Assembly: GCA_049999725.1 (NCBI GenBank)
Contig: JBNGIS010007153.1
Coordinates: 33,004 to 87,906, forward strand
Direction: 5' to 3'
Length of the DNA: 54,903 bases
DNA from: Haplomitrium mnioides
Taxonomy: Eukaryota > Marchantiophyta > Haplomitriopsida > Calobryales
Part shown: piece after piece, positions 44,709 to 54,903 of the stretch
How the letters are laid out: each line of letters opens with the position of its first letter
Position numbering within the stretch: the stretch's first letter is position 1
Translations under genes and position numbers: made by a program
The notes under the pieces: model-generated
What the model was told of the DNA's origin: nothing
Seen by the model: the letters and a program-made list of their open reading frames with translations, nothing else
Databases searched by the model: none

Positions 44709-45960
44709 TTAAATGCATTCCCCTTCAGTTCTCTGTAATGTACTTTGCATCCATCCACCTTTCCTATGCCCTGCTCTTTTCGTCGTAACACCCTCCAATG
44801 TCTCCAACTCTGCTGACCCATTTCGATGTATCTTCTTCAACACAAATGGCCCCATCCACCTTATGTGCAACTTTCTAGGGAAATGCACAAACCTACTGTC
44901 ATACAACAGCACCAGATTCCCCTCCCAGAGGTTAGTTGGTTTGAGCTCCTTATCATGTTGTCGCCTCCTCAACTGTTGTTGGTGCTCCAACCTCCCTTGG
45001 GCAAGCTCTCTAGTTTCCTCCAAGCTCTCCAATTGATAGAGTCTTTCCCTCCTGCTCTGATCTTTTGCCATCCTCTCTTGTTCCAACAATCGTCAGGTTG
45101 GCACCTCATACTCTACTGGCACCAGAGCATGTTGCCCAAAGACCAAGAAGTAGGGACAGTGGCCCGTTGTAGTTTTGTAGGCCAAATTGTAGGCATGGGT
45201 CGTGGTGAGCAGCTTGAGATCCCAATCTGCTTTGTTGGCTGCCACCGTCTTATTGAGAATCTTCCCCATGATTCTATTGGCTCTCTCTGTCAGACCATTA
45301 GCCCTTGGATGGTAGGCTATGGTGTGGCGATGCTTGACCAAGTATCGATTAGTTAGGTCTCGGATTACCTGATTGATGAAGTGGGTACCTTGATCACTGA
45401 CCAACTCCAAAGGAGGCCTGAATCTGCAGAACATCTGCTCATAGAGGAAGGCCGCCTTTGTCTTGGCATCATCCTTCCGAGTGGCTCTGGCCTCCACCGA
45501 CTTTGTTGCGTAGTCTGTGGCCAACAAGATGTACCTGTTGCCCTTGTGAGTGGAGGGTGCAATTGGGCTGATGAAGTCAATCCCCCACTTCTCAAAAGGT
45601 GCCAAAGGGATAATGAGAACCACAGGATGGTGTTGATTTGCTGCAGGCCGCCCCGTTCTCTGGCATGCATTGCACCTCTTCACCCAGAAATGCACTCCTT
45701 GTGCAAAGTGGGCCACCAATACCCTGCATCTAGAATTTTCCTGATAGTGGTGTCCGCTACAAATTGGCCTCCCACCTCCTCTCTATAGAGGGCCTGCATT
45801 ACAACTGTGGACTGATCTTGCTTTAGGCAGCGTCTGATCATCCCATCATACCCCCTCTTATGCAATACTCCTTTGATCAAGAAGTATGGTTGCACCTTTC
45901 TGAAGAATACAGCAGCTTCCTCCCTGCTGCTGTCCTTTAGAATCTGAGCGGAACAGAGGA
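44709..45960 (-). pseudogene. Gypsy integrase
   Basis: Read leftwards: a zinc-binding part with the Cys pair in RCNACQRTGRP (about 45,690-45,660), then the catalytic core with Asp in WGIDFISPI (about 45,580), Asp in LVSDQGTHF (about 45,395) and Glu in NGLTERANRIM (about 45,280). This is a complete DDE set. The C-terminal part has LVLLYDSRFVHFPRKLHIRWMGPF (in two blocks, about 44,920-44,850) and ends near 44,709. No chromodomain is visible. The frame shifts at least once between core and C-terminus. Confidence 0.9.
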
Positions 45961-46340
45961 ATTCAATGAGGGTAGCATAGTCCGTAGCCCTCCTAGCTTT
46001 TACTTGGAATAGGTCCTCATCCGGGAATGCATCACCCACCTCCTCCTGGTTGATCGGACCCGCAATTTTGGAGAAGAAGTCGGCATTGATGTGCTTCTTA
46101 TCGGGTTTGATCCTGTCTTTGAAGTTGAATTCCTGCAGGAGAAGCCACCTCGCAATCCGACCGATGACATTGGGTTTTTTCACCATATATTTGAGTGCAT
46201 TGTGATCTGTATGGAAGATCACTTTGTAATGCAGCAAATAATGCCTGAATTTCTTCAAGGCATAGATAATCCCCAAGGCTTCTTGATCTGTGGCAGAGTA
46301 ATTCTACTCTGCAGGGGCCAATAGCCTGCTGGCAAAGTAA
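45960..46340 (-). pseudogene. Gypsy RNase H
   Basis: YALKKFRHYLLHYKVIFHTD and HNALKYMV (about 46,270-46,190) are typical of gypsy RNase H, followed by HINADFFSKI, the Ala-Asp-x-x-Ser end motif. Upstream, about 46,340-46,290, SATDQEAL appears in an adjacent frame. It belongs to the same broken pol frame as RT and integrase. Confidence 0.85.
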
Positions 46341-46431
46341 ATTGGATGATCCCGCCCTTCTCATCTACCTGGCTCAACACCGCTCCGATGTAGAATTCAG
46401 GCACATCGATCATCACATGGAAGTCCTTCCC

Positions 46432-47290
46432 CTAGCTGGGAGGCACTAAGATAGAGATGCTCGCCAATCTCTTCTTTAGCTTGGTAAAGCTTGCTAGTCT
46501 TTCAGGGGTGGCCTTAAATGTGCTACCCCCCTTGGTCATTTGGGTGAGGGGCAGAGCTACTGAGGCAAATTGGTCAATGAATCTTTGATAATATCCGACA
46601 CACCCTAAGAATCCTTGCACCTTCTTTAGGTTGGTGGGGAAGGCGACATTCATCCAATTGGTGATCTTCTCCTGATCCACCTCTATGTCCCTGCTAGAAA
46701 TCCAGTGTCCGAGGAGTATCCCCTCCTTCACCCAAAGAAACACTTGCTCGGATGTAGTCTCAACCCCGTTTCTCTACACCGTTGGAGGGTGAGCCTCACA
46801 TCCCGCTTGTGATTCTCTAGTTTTCCATACACCACAAAGTCATCGATGAACACTTCCAAGAATTTCTTGAGATAGTCATGGAAGATGTTCATCATCATCC
46901 GCTGAAATGTACCTAGTGCATTGGACAATCCAAAGGGCATTCTTCTGAAGGCAAACATCCCCCATTCCATGGTGAATGCCGTTTTGAGTTGATCCTCTTC
47001 TCGGATCCAAATTTGATTGTACACAGAGTATCCGTCGAGGAAGCTGTAAATTTCTTGCCCTGCCACCAAATCCAACACCCCATCCGTGAAAGGCAACGGA
47101 TAGTGGTCCTTCTTTGTAGCCTTATTAAGCTTCCAAAAATCCTAGCATACTCGGATTTTCTTCTCCCTATCTTGTCCCACCTTCTTGAGCACCACTACTA
47201 GGGGACACTCATTCGCTATTCAGCACTGGGTAGATGAAGTCGGCTTCCAATAGTTTGTCTATCTCCTCCTTCACCAGCAAGGAGAATCAA
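46432..47290 (-). pseudogene. Gypsy reverse transcriptase
   Basis: RT domains are seen in order: LVKEEIDKLLEADF and VVVLKKVGQ (about 47,270-47,180), DHYPLPF (about 47,100), YSFLDGYSVYNQI (about 47,045-47,005), FAFRRMPFGLSNA (about 46,955-46,915), and the catalytic FIDDFVVYG (about 46,845-46,815). GFLGCVGYYQRFI follows (about 46,620-46,580). The Asp pair is intact, but a stop and frameshifts occur near 47,140 and 46,735. Confidence 0.9.
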
Positions 47291-48017
47291 GGGTTCATTC
47301 GGTATTGCCGTTGTCGCACCGGGATCACTGTTGGTTCCAAGTCGATCTGGTGCTTCCCCAATTCCCTCATGACTCCCTGCAAATCGGCGTGACTCCAAGC
47401 AAAGGTGTCACTGAAGTTGTGCATGAGATTGGTGAGGGCTCGTTTTGATTCTCTGGGCAATTGGAAGCCTATGTGGAATGTGTGTCCTTTGCGGACCACC
47501 AATTTCTTGTGTTGGGCTTCCCGCACCACCCCCATCTCATTTCTTCCGTGAGTGTCTTCCTCTGGCATCAAAGTTGCCAATTGCACTCCCCACTCCTCCC
47601 GGGGAGCTTCTTCGGACCTTCTTGTATCCGCCTTCTACATTTGATGAGACAATTCGGACCATTCCTCCCTTTGGATCCTGATGTCCTCATCTTTGGCCCG
47701 ATCCTCCATTGGTGCTTTGTTCTGGCGCACTTGGATAATTCAATTTGATTTACAGACACCACACCCTCCTCCGACTAATCCTCCTCTGTTGCTTCACTCA
47801 CCATCTGCACCCAATAGTGGTATTCAAACTCTTCCTCCTCCTCAGACCACTCACTGTCATATTCTGCCTTGGATTGTATTTCCCCCAGGTGAGGAACAGG
47901 GCCATAGTACACTATCATTTTTTCGAGGCCGAACACCAATGTGGAATTCCCCCAGTTGTGTATGACTCGGCCCCCATACAACTAGGGCCTTCCGATTAAC
48001 ATAGGGTATGGAGATGC

Positions 48018-48260
48018 TTAGGCGGATTGCATGACTAGATAGTTCAGCTTGAACTCCTTTCCTTCGATAAAAGTGGGTACTTGGAGGAGGGAGCCCAATG
48101 GCTTCACCCGTGATCCATCCGCCAGCCTCATAATTCTAGTTGTATGATGGAATTCCGTGAATCCCAGCTTGTGAGCTGTCTCTTCTACCATTATGTTGAC
48201 TCTTGCCCCTCCATATACGGGCACCAATGACAGTGTGCACCCTGCAATCTATATGTCAAT
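48018..48260 (-). pseudogene. Gypsy aspartic protease remnant
   Basis: VPVYGGARVNIM (about 48,225-48,190) corresponds to the protease active-site region, where the catalytic Asp (VDGGA/VDSGA in relatives) is now Tyr. TRIMRLADGSRVKPLGSL follows. Loss of the Asp means the protease is inactive. Between here and RT (48,000-47,300) the coding relic is broken. Confidence 0.75.
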
Positions 48261-48907
48261 CTATGGGGCACTCTTGACCTCACACACCAGCTGCAGATCT
48301 GCTGGAGCTCCTACTTTGGGTAGCCTTCTTCTCATCTTGGCTCCCATTAACAATTTCCGGAGCTGCCTTCAATATAACGGACTGTCTTTGATGAGTTGGC
48401 CCACTATGGCCGTAACATGACAATCCCTCACATCTGCCTAAATGCTGTATGGGCTAGGCTTTGTTCCCTCTTCGGAACCTGCGACCTTCGCCCTTGCCTC
48501 CTAGATCCCTACTTGCTATTTGCGGACCTCTTTGAGGGCCTCCTCCGCTGCCTAATCTTCTTCCAAGGCTTCTAGAGCCTCCAATTGCCTGCTCACGTGG
48601 TCCTGTTGCTTCGGATAGAACCACTTCGGATTATCCCTCTGATAATCCGAATCACTCCGTGATGAGGTTGCTTGAGCTGCCCCCTTCTTGGCTTTCCGCT
48701 CAATCTTCTTCTAGCTCTTTTTTTTGGCCTTCACCTCGGCATTGGTCACCACCCAGAAACAATCTTTGGGCGTCAGTGTCTCCCATCTTGGCAATTCTGC
48801 TTCCTCCTCCGTTTCCAAAGTGATGAGATTGACAATTGCGAGAGGAGGAGGATTTGTGTCTGGTCCAGGGGGTGCATCGGGCCTTTTGGTAAGTGAGCAA
48901 TTGATTG
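48261..48907 (-). pseudogene. Gypsy gag C-terminal/protease linker region
   Basis: Low-complexity charged sequence with Lys/Glu-rich stretches and many stops, continuing from the second zinc knuckle (AINCSLTKRPDAPPGPDT in the best frame, at about 48,905-48,850). No further domain was recognised. Confidence 0.5.
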
Positions 48908-48912
48908 CCACA

Positions 48913-51900
48913 TGTCACTCCTCTATTTCAGGCCTTAACCCTTTTAGATGCTGCTTTGAAGGCATGGGAGGACAGATTCAAGGCTTTCAAGTTCTTTTCT
49001 GAGATAGCCTCTTGCCAGTTATCACTTTGAGGCCTTAGAGATTCTCCCTTTCCTTACAAACCTTTTTGTTCACCACTCACTCTCTTCTGGTTACACTCAA
49101 ATCATTCATTCATGCAACCCCCAGTCCACGTTTACCACACCCAGCTTTCATTGTGTAATTCCTTCAATATATTCCAAGGGTCCAAATCTTGAGACCCTAC
49201 CACCTTGTATGTTGTGGGGTAGAAAGGTGTTGTGACCTGCACCAATGAGCAATGATAGAGGCCTGAACTCCCCCTCTTAGGGTTGTCACAGAACTTGATA
49301 AAACTAATTCCTAACTATGCAACAAGATCAGAAACAGAGAGCATTTACCCCTAAGATCACTTGGTTGTGTCAAGGGACTTGACTCCCCCACAAGAGCTGT
49401 CCAAGGGTATGCTCAATTGGTCCTGATGTGTCCTAGTCTAAAAGATCTTTTGAACTCAAATGCAAAATGTAAATCTAACTATACACGAATACACAAACAC
49501 ATTTACACTATGTACTGTAATAGAAACAAAGTCCTTGAAGGCCATTTGGACTGATCTCACCAACAGATTCTTCCCTTCTGAATCCCTTGCTATCTTTCAG
49601 CCTTCACACCAACATCCACCCACACACCCCTCTCCAGATAGTTTTTCAACTTCCCTCGCGAGAAGCCTTGACTTTACTTCCTCAGGCTAGGAAGAGGATT
49701 TCTTTCACTTCCACCTCTGGAAGACAACCTTCCCGATTGCAGGTAGCCCACTCCACCCCGAGCCTTGACAGGTCTTACTCCGCAATGCACGGGTACTAAC
49801 ACAACCCCCCCTCTCAGCTCCACTTGAAGAATTACACGAGAGTGCACTCCGAGCACTCTGGGTTGATGCTCCTACATAGGGAATGTAGAGACGACTCCAA
49901 GCTCCTCACTTGGCAGCCTCTTCCGATTTCTCAATCGGCCAAAATCCCTTCTAGACTCACATATCGATCTACCTCTACTCCTGGTCCGCTTACGAGGATG
50001 AGTTCACTTGGATCACCCGAGCCTCTAGAGCTCCTTACCCATCGATTCTCGGCACCCCTCTAGTCCACCTCCACCCATGGTTTGCCCCTAGTGCGAGTTC
50101 ACTCGCTTCACATAGCTTCTTATTGGATTCTTCATCTTGCCTTACTTCGTTGCGATTTCCCTCTCTTGAGGTCACTGTCGCATCCCTAGATTGCTTGTGC
50201 ATCAACCCGATCAAAATCGGAGCCCCTCAATGTATACCCTCCGAGTGTTTGCTGATCCCCTGAGCCCTTCCCGTTGAAAGGTCGTTAATCCCGTTGGGCT
50301 CGGAATGGGAGGTGACGACGCGTGGCTCCATTGTTTGTTAATCCCGTTACAATGGAAAAGAAGATTGCGCCGCGTATCCTGTCAGTTGGTTGAGAAGCGC
50401 CAAGTACAAAGGTAACTCTCTAGGGCGTCCAAAGAATCTTGTGGGCCAAGATTCCGCAGATTCCAGTGGAACCCAATCCGAAGAAGTCATCAGAGCAGAG
50501 TTCCGAAGCACCCCGGGGAACCTAGTCCACAGGAATCTTTGCATATTCGCCCCGAATATTCCACGGATCCCCTTTTAGCACCACATCGTCTAAGGCCCCA
50601 CCGTCCGACACTGCCCTGCAAAGGGGTAGGCGGACCATCGCGCCGACTCTTTTTCCGAAGTTGATCTGCACGTGGTCTGAGACCCGACGGGCTTCGACTT
50701 GTTGTTGCGTGTCCCTTGACTTCCGCCTCTCCTCCGAGTACGCCACATCATCCGAAGGGCACCGTTCGACGCTGCCCCGCAAAGAGGTAGGCAGATCGCC
50801 ACGCTGATCCCCTTCCAAAGTTGACCCGCTGATCTTCCGCGGATGCCACATCATCCGAAGAGCCTTCCCTCACTGAGTAAGAACTGTGCCGATGTCATTG
50901 TTTTGGAATCCCCTTGTGATAAGAACAGTACGCCTCCGAGGCTCCCTTCGCTAAGTTGTCACCTCACTAGTTATAAGAATGACAAAGAGCTCCCTAAACC
51001 AACTGCATCCTCCGTCAAACTTTCAAACGTCACGACCATACCCGTCAAACTTTCCAACTTGCCCTCGTCAAATCGGTGACAGATCCTCTTTTCGACATTG
51101 CTTGCTCTTCCTCCGGTCGAACCTGCGCTAGATTGCCTTTTTGGTATTCCTTGGTTCTCTTCCAGTCTAATCGTCGATAGATCACCCCTTTTGCTTTACT
51201 TGCTCTTCATCTGACCGGGCTTGCGATTCATCACCCCTTCGGCGCTCTTTACTTCTCCTCGGGTCAGACTTGCAATTCATCACCCTTTCGGCACTTACTG
51301 GTCGGGACTTGTGATTCATCACCCCTTCGGCACTTACTGGCTCTTCGTCTGGCCAAACCCGCGGTACATCACCCTTTCGGCTGATCCCTTCTTGCTCTCT
51401 GGTTGGACCTCTTAACGGATCCCTGTTAAATGGGCTCTCCACGTCAGAAGACAAATCGGAACCCACTTAATTGAGTTCCCCACTTAGGGAGGCTGATATC
51501 CGTTACGTCCTTTGGGGCCCACCACCTTTCCGTGAAGACCTTTGGACCTCTTAGAGCCGCCACGTCACCCGCAGAATCCCCTAAAGCGCTCTAGAGACGC
51601 CACGTTTCCGTAGAATCTTTCGGAGCCCTCAGAAGACTCCACGTTTCCGCCCAGGTTTGCGAACTCGAAGAAAAAAGGGTTGGACCCTTGTAGAGCACGC
51701 TCATGCTTGCAAGATCAAGGCGTCCCCCGCCCCATGGCCTAGCTTGCTCTTACAAAGATTGTGCCTCCTCCTTCCTATCTCTGATCCGTACTTCTGATGT
51801 ATGGCTTCTGTAGGCATTGTCCGCGGTCCCCCTCTCTCTTGAGTGCCTTTGGATTTCTGCTTTATAGATCCACTCTTCCTCCTTCGATTGCTTTGCCTTA

Positions 51901-52207
51901 GGTGGGTGTTCCCTCCTCGCTAGGCTTCGATTCCCACATCCCCATGAGACCCATGGGCTCTCACTCCCTCCTCTGCCCAATTCAAATTTTTAGTGGTGCC
52001 CACCTTCTTGTTGGCGATCACTGCTCCCTCCTCTACTTCCGCCATGATCCCATCCTCCTCCACGGATCTATGTGCTCTACTCATACTTACAAAATGAAGG
52101 ATTCCTGCTGCTCTCGAGGCGCTCTTGCACTTACCAAGGCGGAACTATGTCAATGCTGCATTTGTTGGGAAGAATTTTGTGCCATCACCTCAATTTGCTA
52201 GCTGACA
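48913..52207 (-). mobile_element. Solo LTR (3.3 kb) of the same gypsy family, TSD CCACA
   Basis: It starts TGTCACTCC and ends CTAGCTGACA, with CCACA at 48,908-48,912 and 52,208-52,212. The length (3,295 bp) matches the 3' LTR at 37,310-40,609, and both share most blocks. It splits a CCHC zinc knuckle of the host element: the Cys pair and His are encoded right of the insertion, the last Cys left of it. Confidence 0.88.
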
Positions 52208-52680
52208 CCACATGCCCCTCCTTGCATTGGAAGCACAAGGCAGGCGGTTGGCCATAACTGCTCTTCCACGGCTCCAGACAGTTAGAAGAAATGTGGCCGA
52301 GCTAGCCACAATTCCAACATACCATGATAGTTGTCCAAGGGGGCCGATTGGCAGCCCACTGATTCCCGGGCCCTCCGCTCCCCCTGCGAGTCTGCTAAGC
52401 ATGGTCCGAGGCCCCCCACTGGTCTGATACACTGTCTCCGAGGCCTCTTCCATTACGTACTCTACATCTTCTCACATATTTTGGTGCATCCTCTCTTATG
52501 TAGTGCACAACATTGTTGTCATTTGGACATTCTTGAGGGGAGTGTCCATGTTGCTTATACCTTACACACCAGACTCCTACTCTTCGGGTGGGCAGGGGCC
52601 TGCCTTCCGGTTTGATCCCAGCTAGGAGGATGTTCATCGCCTCCATCTTGGTGTTCAGCTCTTCAATCCAATCCCTCCCC
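52208..52680 (-). pseudogene. Gypsy gag zinc-knuckle region
   Basis: Three knuckle-like motifs are seen on the minus strand. One at about 52,570-52,530 (C...H....C) lacks its second Cys (Tyr instead). One at about 52,312-52,270 has the full C-x2-C-x4-H-x4-C spacing but an in-frame stop. One spans the solo-LTR insertion site, with C-x2-C and His at about 52,240-52,213. Multiple nucleic-acid-binding knuckles in gag are usual in Tat-like elements. Confidence 0.7.
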
Positions 52681-52699
52681 CTGGCTTCTTGCTCGCCTT

Positions 52700-53010
52700 G
52701 GGTTTGGATTTAGTTTTTTTGCACTTCCCCTTGCTGGCCCCCTTGCGATGATTCACTTCCTTGGCTTGCTTCTTCTTCTTGAAGTTCTTCCTCTTCTTCT
52801 TTTTTTGGGATAATCGGTCCTCCTCTGAGCTGCTGCTGCCCGACTCATTCTCGCTTTCCGAGGAGGACTCGGAACTCTCATCCGTTTTTTCGCACTGTCC
52901 GAGGTATCCGAAGAGTCATCAGACTCATACTTGGCCCGTGCCTTCCTACGGGAACTGGTGATTGTAGCCTTGACATGGGATCAGGCTGCATTGACTGCTT
53001 CTTCCAGACT
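52700..53010 (-). other. Gag linker, Arg/Lys/Ser-rich
   Basis: Charged low-complexity coding relic (KKRRRGRTSRRRSK-like, SDDSSDTSDS-like) between the gag domain and the zinc knuckles, broken by stops. Its complement is the pyrimidine-rich plus strand. Confidence 0.5.
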
Positions 53011-53523
53011 CTATGGATTCGTCTGTCTCATCCAGGTCCCAATTCCCCTGGGTAGAGCTGCCAAGAACCACGCCATAAGCATCTTGTCAGTGGCTGGCAG
53101 GTTTAGCTTCCGTGCCGCTTTCTTGAATCGCTGGAGAAATTTCCTCACAGACTCCTTATTTTTTATTCTGAGCTGATCCATCTTGATCAGCGCCTCCGTC
53201 TCTTTCCTGATCCCTCGAAATTCTATAATGAAGGCTGTCTTGAATGCATGCCTGTCCTGCTTGACATTGTCAGGCAAATTCTTGTACCAAGGCTGCGCTT
53301 CCCCCTTCAAGACCACTGGCAGAATCCCAATTTTCATATGGCTTTCGCCATTAGCTGTTGTGGTGTTCTCCAAGTCGTCTAGCCATGCATCTAGGTCATC
53401 TTTCGGGCATCCCTTGAAGGACTTGTATTTGAATCGGCTTCGAAGCCCAGAGGGGGGTACCGGATTGGCCACCCCATCACTGGCCACGGCCACTTCCACC
53501 CAAAAGTCTCTTCCTTCCGCCAC
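53011..53523 (-). pseudogene. Gypsy gag domain
   Basis: 170 open codons begin MAEGRDFWVEV and include KSFKGCPKDDLDAWLDDLE, LPVVLKGEAQPWYKNLP, FKTAFIIEFRG and SVRKFLQRFKKAARKLN. This is the usual order of the retrotransposon gag domain (PF03732-like). This is the longest intact stretch of the element; the chosen ATG gives the full domain. Confidence 0.85.
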
Positions 53524-53651
53524 TCTTCCTCAATAGACTCACCAACAGTTGCTTTGTGTCTCGGAATTTGCCTTCACAATTTGACTTTGGTCTCTGGTGC
53601 ACAAAGTGATACCTTGGGTTTGGGTTGGTCTCAGGTTTCTCCAAGCCTTTG

Positions 53652-53669
53652 GCCCTCCTTCTAGCACCA
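53652..53669 (-). other. Primer binding site of the gypsy element
   Basis: Eight bases inside the 5' LTR border, the minus strand reads TGGTGCTAGAAGGAGGGC. TGG pairs with a tRNA CCA end; the tRNA species was not identified. Confidence 0.6.
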
Positions 53670-53677
53670 AAAATTCA

Positions 53678-54611
53678 TGTCACTATCCTCCTTCAGACCT
53701 TAACCCTCTCAGATGCCACTTGGAAGACAGATTCAGGGTCTTTAGGTTCTTTTCTGAGATGGCCCCTATCTAGTCATCACTTTGAGGCTTTAAGGATCCT
53801 CTCTTCCCTTACAAGCCTTTTGCTCACCTCTCACTCTCATCAACATATATCTTGTTTATTCATTCACCACACCCAAGTCCACATCCACACCACACCAATA
53901 TTCCTTGTGGTAATCTTCCAATGTATTCCAAGGGACTCAAATCTGGACCCTACCACCTTGTATATACTCTAGGGGTAGAAAGGTGTTGAATCTTGCACCA
54001 ATGGGTAATGAAAATGAACTAGATTCCCCCTCTCAGGGTTGTCACAGGGTTTTGTACAGATATGAATCCTAATTATACTGCCATGAGCTGTTTCTTACAC
54101 AATAAAACATAGTCAAGAATAGAGAGCACTAAACCTCGGGGTCATAGGACTGTGTCAAGAGAATTGACTCCCCCTTCAAAGGTGTCCCAGGGTCTGCTCA
54201 ACTATTCTTGTTAAATCCTAGTCTAAATGTCTCTTGTGTAAAATATACATAATGCAAATCTAGCTAATAAACAAGTACACACATTCACCCAACAATGCAC
54301 TGCAACAAAACAGAGTCCTTGAAGGACCTCTAGGACTAGTCTCTCTTGCAGACTCCTCCCTTTGGAATCAACTTACCACCTTCAATCCTCACCTTAACTT
54401 CCATACCTACACACCATTCTCTAGATAGTTTTCAACTTCCATCGCTAGAAGTCCTGGATTTACTTCCTCAAATTCGGAAGAGGATTTCTTTCACTTCCAC
54501 CTCTGGAAGATAGTCTTCCCGACTGCAGGTAGCTCACTCCACCTCTGAGCCTTAAACAGGTCTTCTACTTAGTGCGCAGGCACTAACACAGCCACTCTCT
54601 TCACAACTCCA
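53678..54611 (-). repeat. 5' LTR of the gypsy element, partial
   Basis: It starts TGTCACTATCCTCC and closely follows 37,310-38,250, including 'ttacttcctcaaattcgg' and 'ccacctctggaaga'. It is cut at 54,611 by the copia LTR; the remaining two thirds lie beyond the window. Confidence 0.82.
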
Positions 54612-54858
54612 TGTTGAAATACCAAGCTCTGTACGTAGATGACCGGCAGAGACTTATTTTTAACCCTCTTTAGGGTTAGTTTTGTTAAGTTAATTTAGAG
54701 TAAATTTAAGTATAAATACAAGGGTATGTAGAGAGAAAAGTAGGGAGATCGAAGAGAGCGCCGCCATGCCGCAAGCCTCTTCCCTTTTGTAAATCCATTG
54801 TGTTGAATACGATCTCTTATATTTGCCTCCAAAGATTTATCTACTTGATTTCTTGACA
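54612..54858 (+). repeat. Ty1/copia LTR (247 bp)
   Basis: It starts TGTTGAAATACC and ends CTTGACA. A TATA box (tataaatac) is at 54,711-54,719. Followed directly by the primer binding site, so it is the 5' LTR of a plus-strand copia element whose body is past the window end. Confidence 0.85.
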
Positions 54859-54871
54859 TGGTATCAGAGCC
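54859..54871 (+). other. Primer binding site, initiator tRNA-Met
   Basis: TGGTATCAGAGCC is the standard plant copia PBS complementary to the 3' end of initiator tRNA-Met. Confidence 0.93.
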
Positions 54872-54903
54872 TGGTTTGTGAGGAGAATACGATCGCAAAG
54901 AGT

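Larger units (their letters stand above)
37310..54903 (-). mobile_element. Ty3/gypsy element, Tat/Athila-like, long LTRs, nested insertions
   Basis: In element order: 5' LTR part (54,611-53,678), PBS, gag (53,523-53,011), zinc knuckles (about 52,600-48,860, split by a solo LTR), protease (about 48,230), reverse transcriptase (about 47,290-46,430), RNase H (about 46,330-45,960), integrase (about 45,960-44,709), a 4.1-kb segment with host gene fragments in antisense, polypurine tract and 3' LTR. A non-chromodomain integrase tail, very long LTRs and a long non-coding segment after pol suit the Tat/Athila branch. Coding regions are broken in many places. The 5' LTR continues past the window after the copia insertion. 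Confidence 0.8.

Overview
The window is repeat-dense nuclear DNA of a land plant with a large genome. GT-AG introns, plant-type SNW/SKIP, EFG1, aldo-keto reductase and METTL13-like gene fragments, a copia LTR with a tRNA-iMet primer site, and two kinds of Ty3/gypsy element support this. The load of old nested retroelements would suit a gymnosperm, but that is a guess. No intact host gene was found; almost everything is a decayed mobile element or a satellite.

Left half (about 0.8-32.2 kb). Three degenerate copies (here C, A and B) of one large DNA-transposon-like element dominate. The complete form, pieced together from the copies, is roughly 11 kb. It has terminal inverted repeats of about 45-50 bp and two divergent genes around a short shared promoter region. 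One gene encodes a class-beta (N4/N6-type) DNA methyltransferase fused behind a ParB/sulfiredoxin-like domain. The other encodes a protein with a DUF7869-type, probably RNase H-fold, transposase-like domain. Copy C (about 795-3,283, +) is a 3' methyltransferase end with its TIR. Copy A (7,892-17,963) has the transposase-like gene on minus and the methyltransferase on plus. Its right end is cut off by copy B (17,964-~32,209), which lies in inverted orientation and has lost the transposase-like core. Imperfect palindromes centred on ATGCGCGCAT-like sequence fill both subterminal regions, introns 1 and 2 of the methyltransferase gene, and the N-terminal coding part of the transposase-like gene. 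Copy B was later hit by a chromovirus remnant (20,596-21,870, TSD CAAGT) and a solo LTR (27,416-31,407, TSD GAACC). Between C and A (3,284-7,891) is mostly unrecognised DNA with a decayed CCHC plus Tyr/Gln/Pro-rich coding relic.

Middle (about 32.2-37.3 kb). A tandem satellite of roughly 50 monomers of 102-105 bp, with a higher-order period near 1.8-2.1 kb, abuts copy B.

Right half (37.3-54.9 kb). A minus-strand Ty3/gypsy element of Tat/Athila-like type with 3.3-kb LTRs sits in the satellite. Its order, read leftwards, is partial 5' LTR, PBS, gag, zinc knuckles, protease, RT, RNase H, integrase, a 4-kb segment, PPT and 3' LTR. The 4-kb segment holds fragments of at least four unrelated host genes (SNW/SKIP, EFG1, aldo-keto reductase, METTL13-like), all antisense to gag-pol. 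A solo LTR of the same family (48,913-52,207, TSD CCACA) splits the zinc-knuckle region, and a copia LTR (54,612-54,858) interrupts the 5' LTR.

Most notable is the methyltransferase/transposase-like element with its palindrome arrays. Pairing a DNA-modifying enzyme with a transposase in one plant element, with dense candidate binding or modification sites, suggests an element that manages its own DNA methylation or transposition complex. That function is inference; the gene pairing, TIRs and repeats are visible in the sequence.
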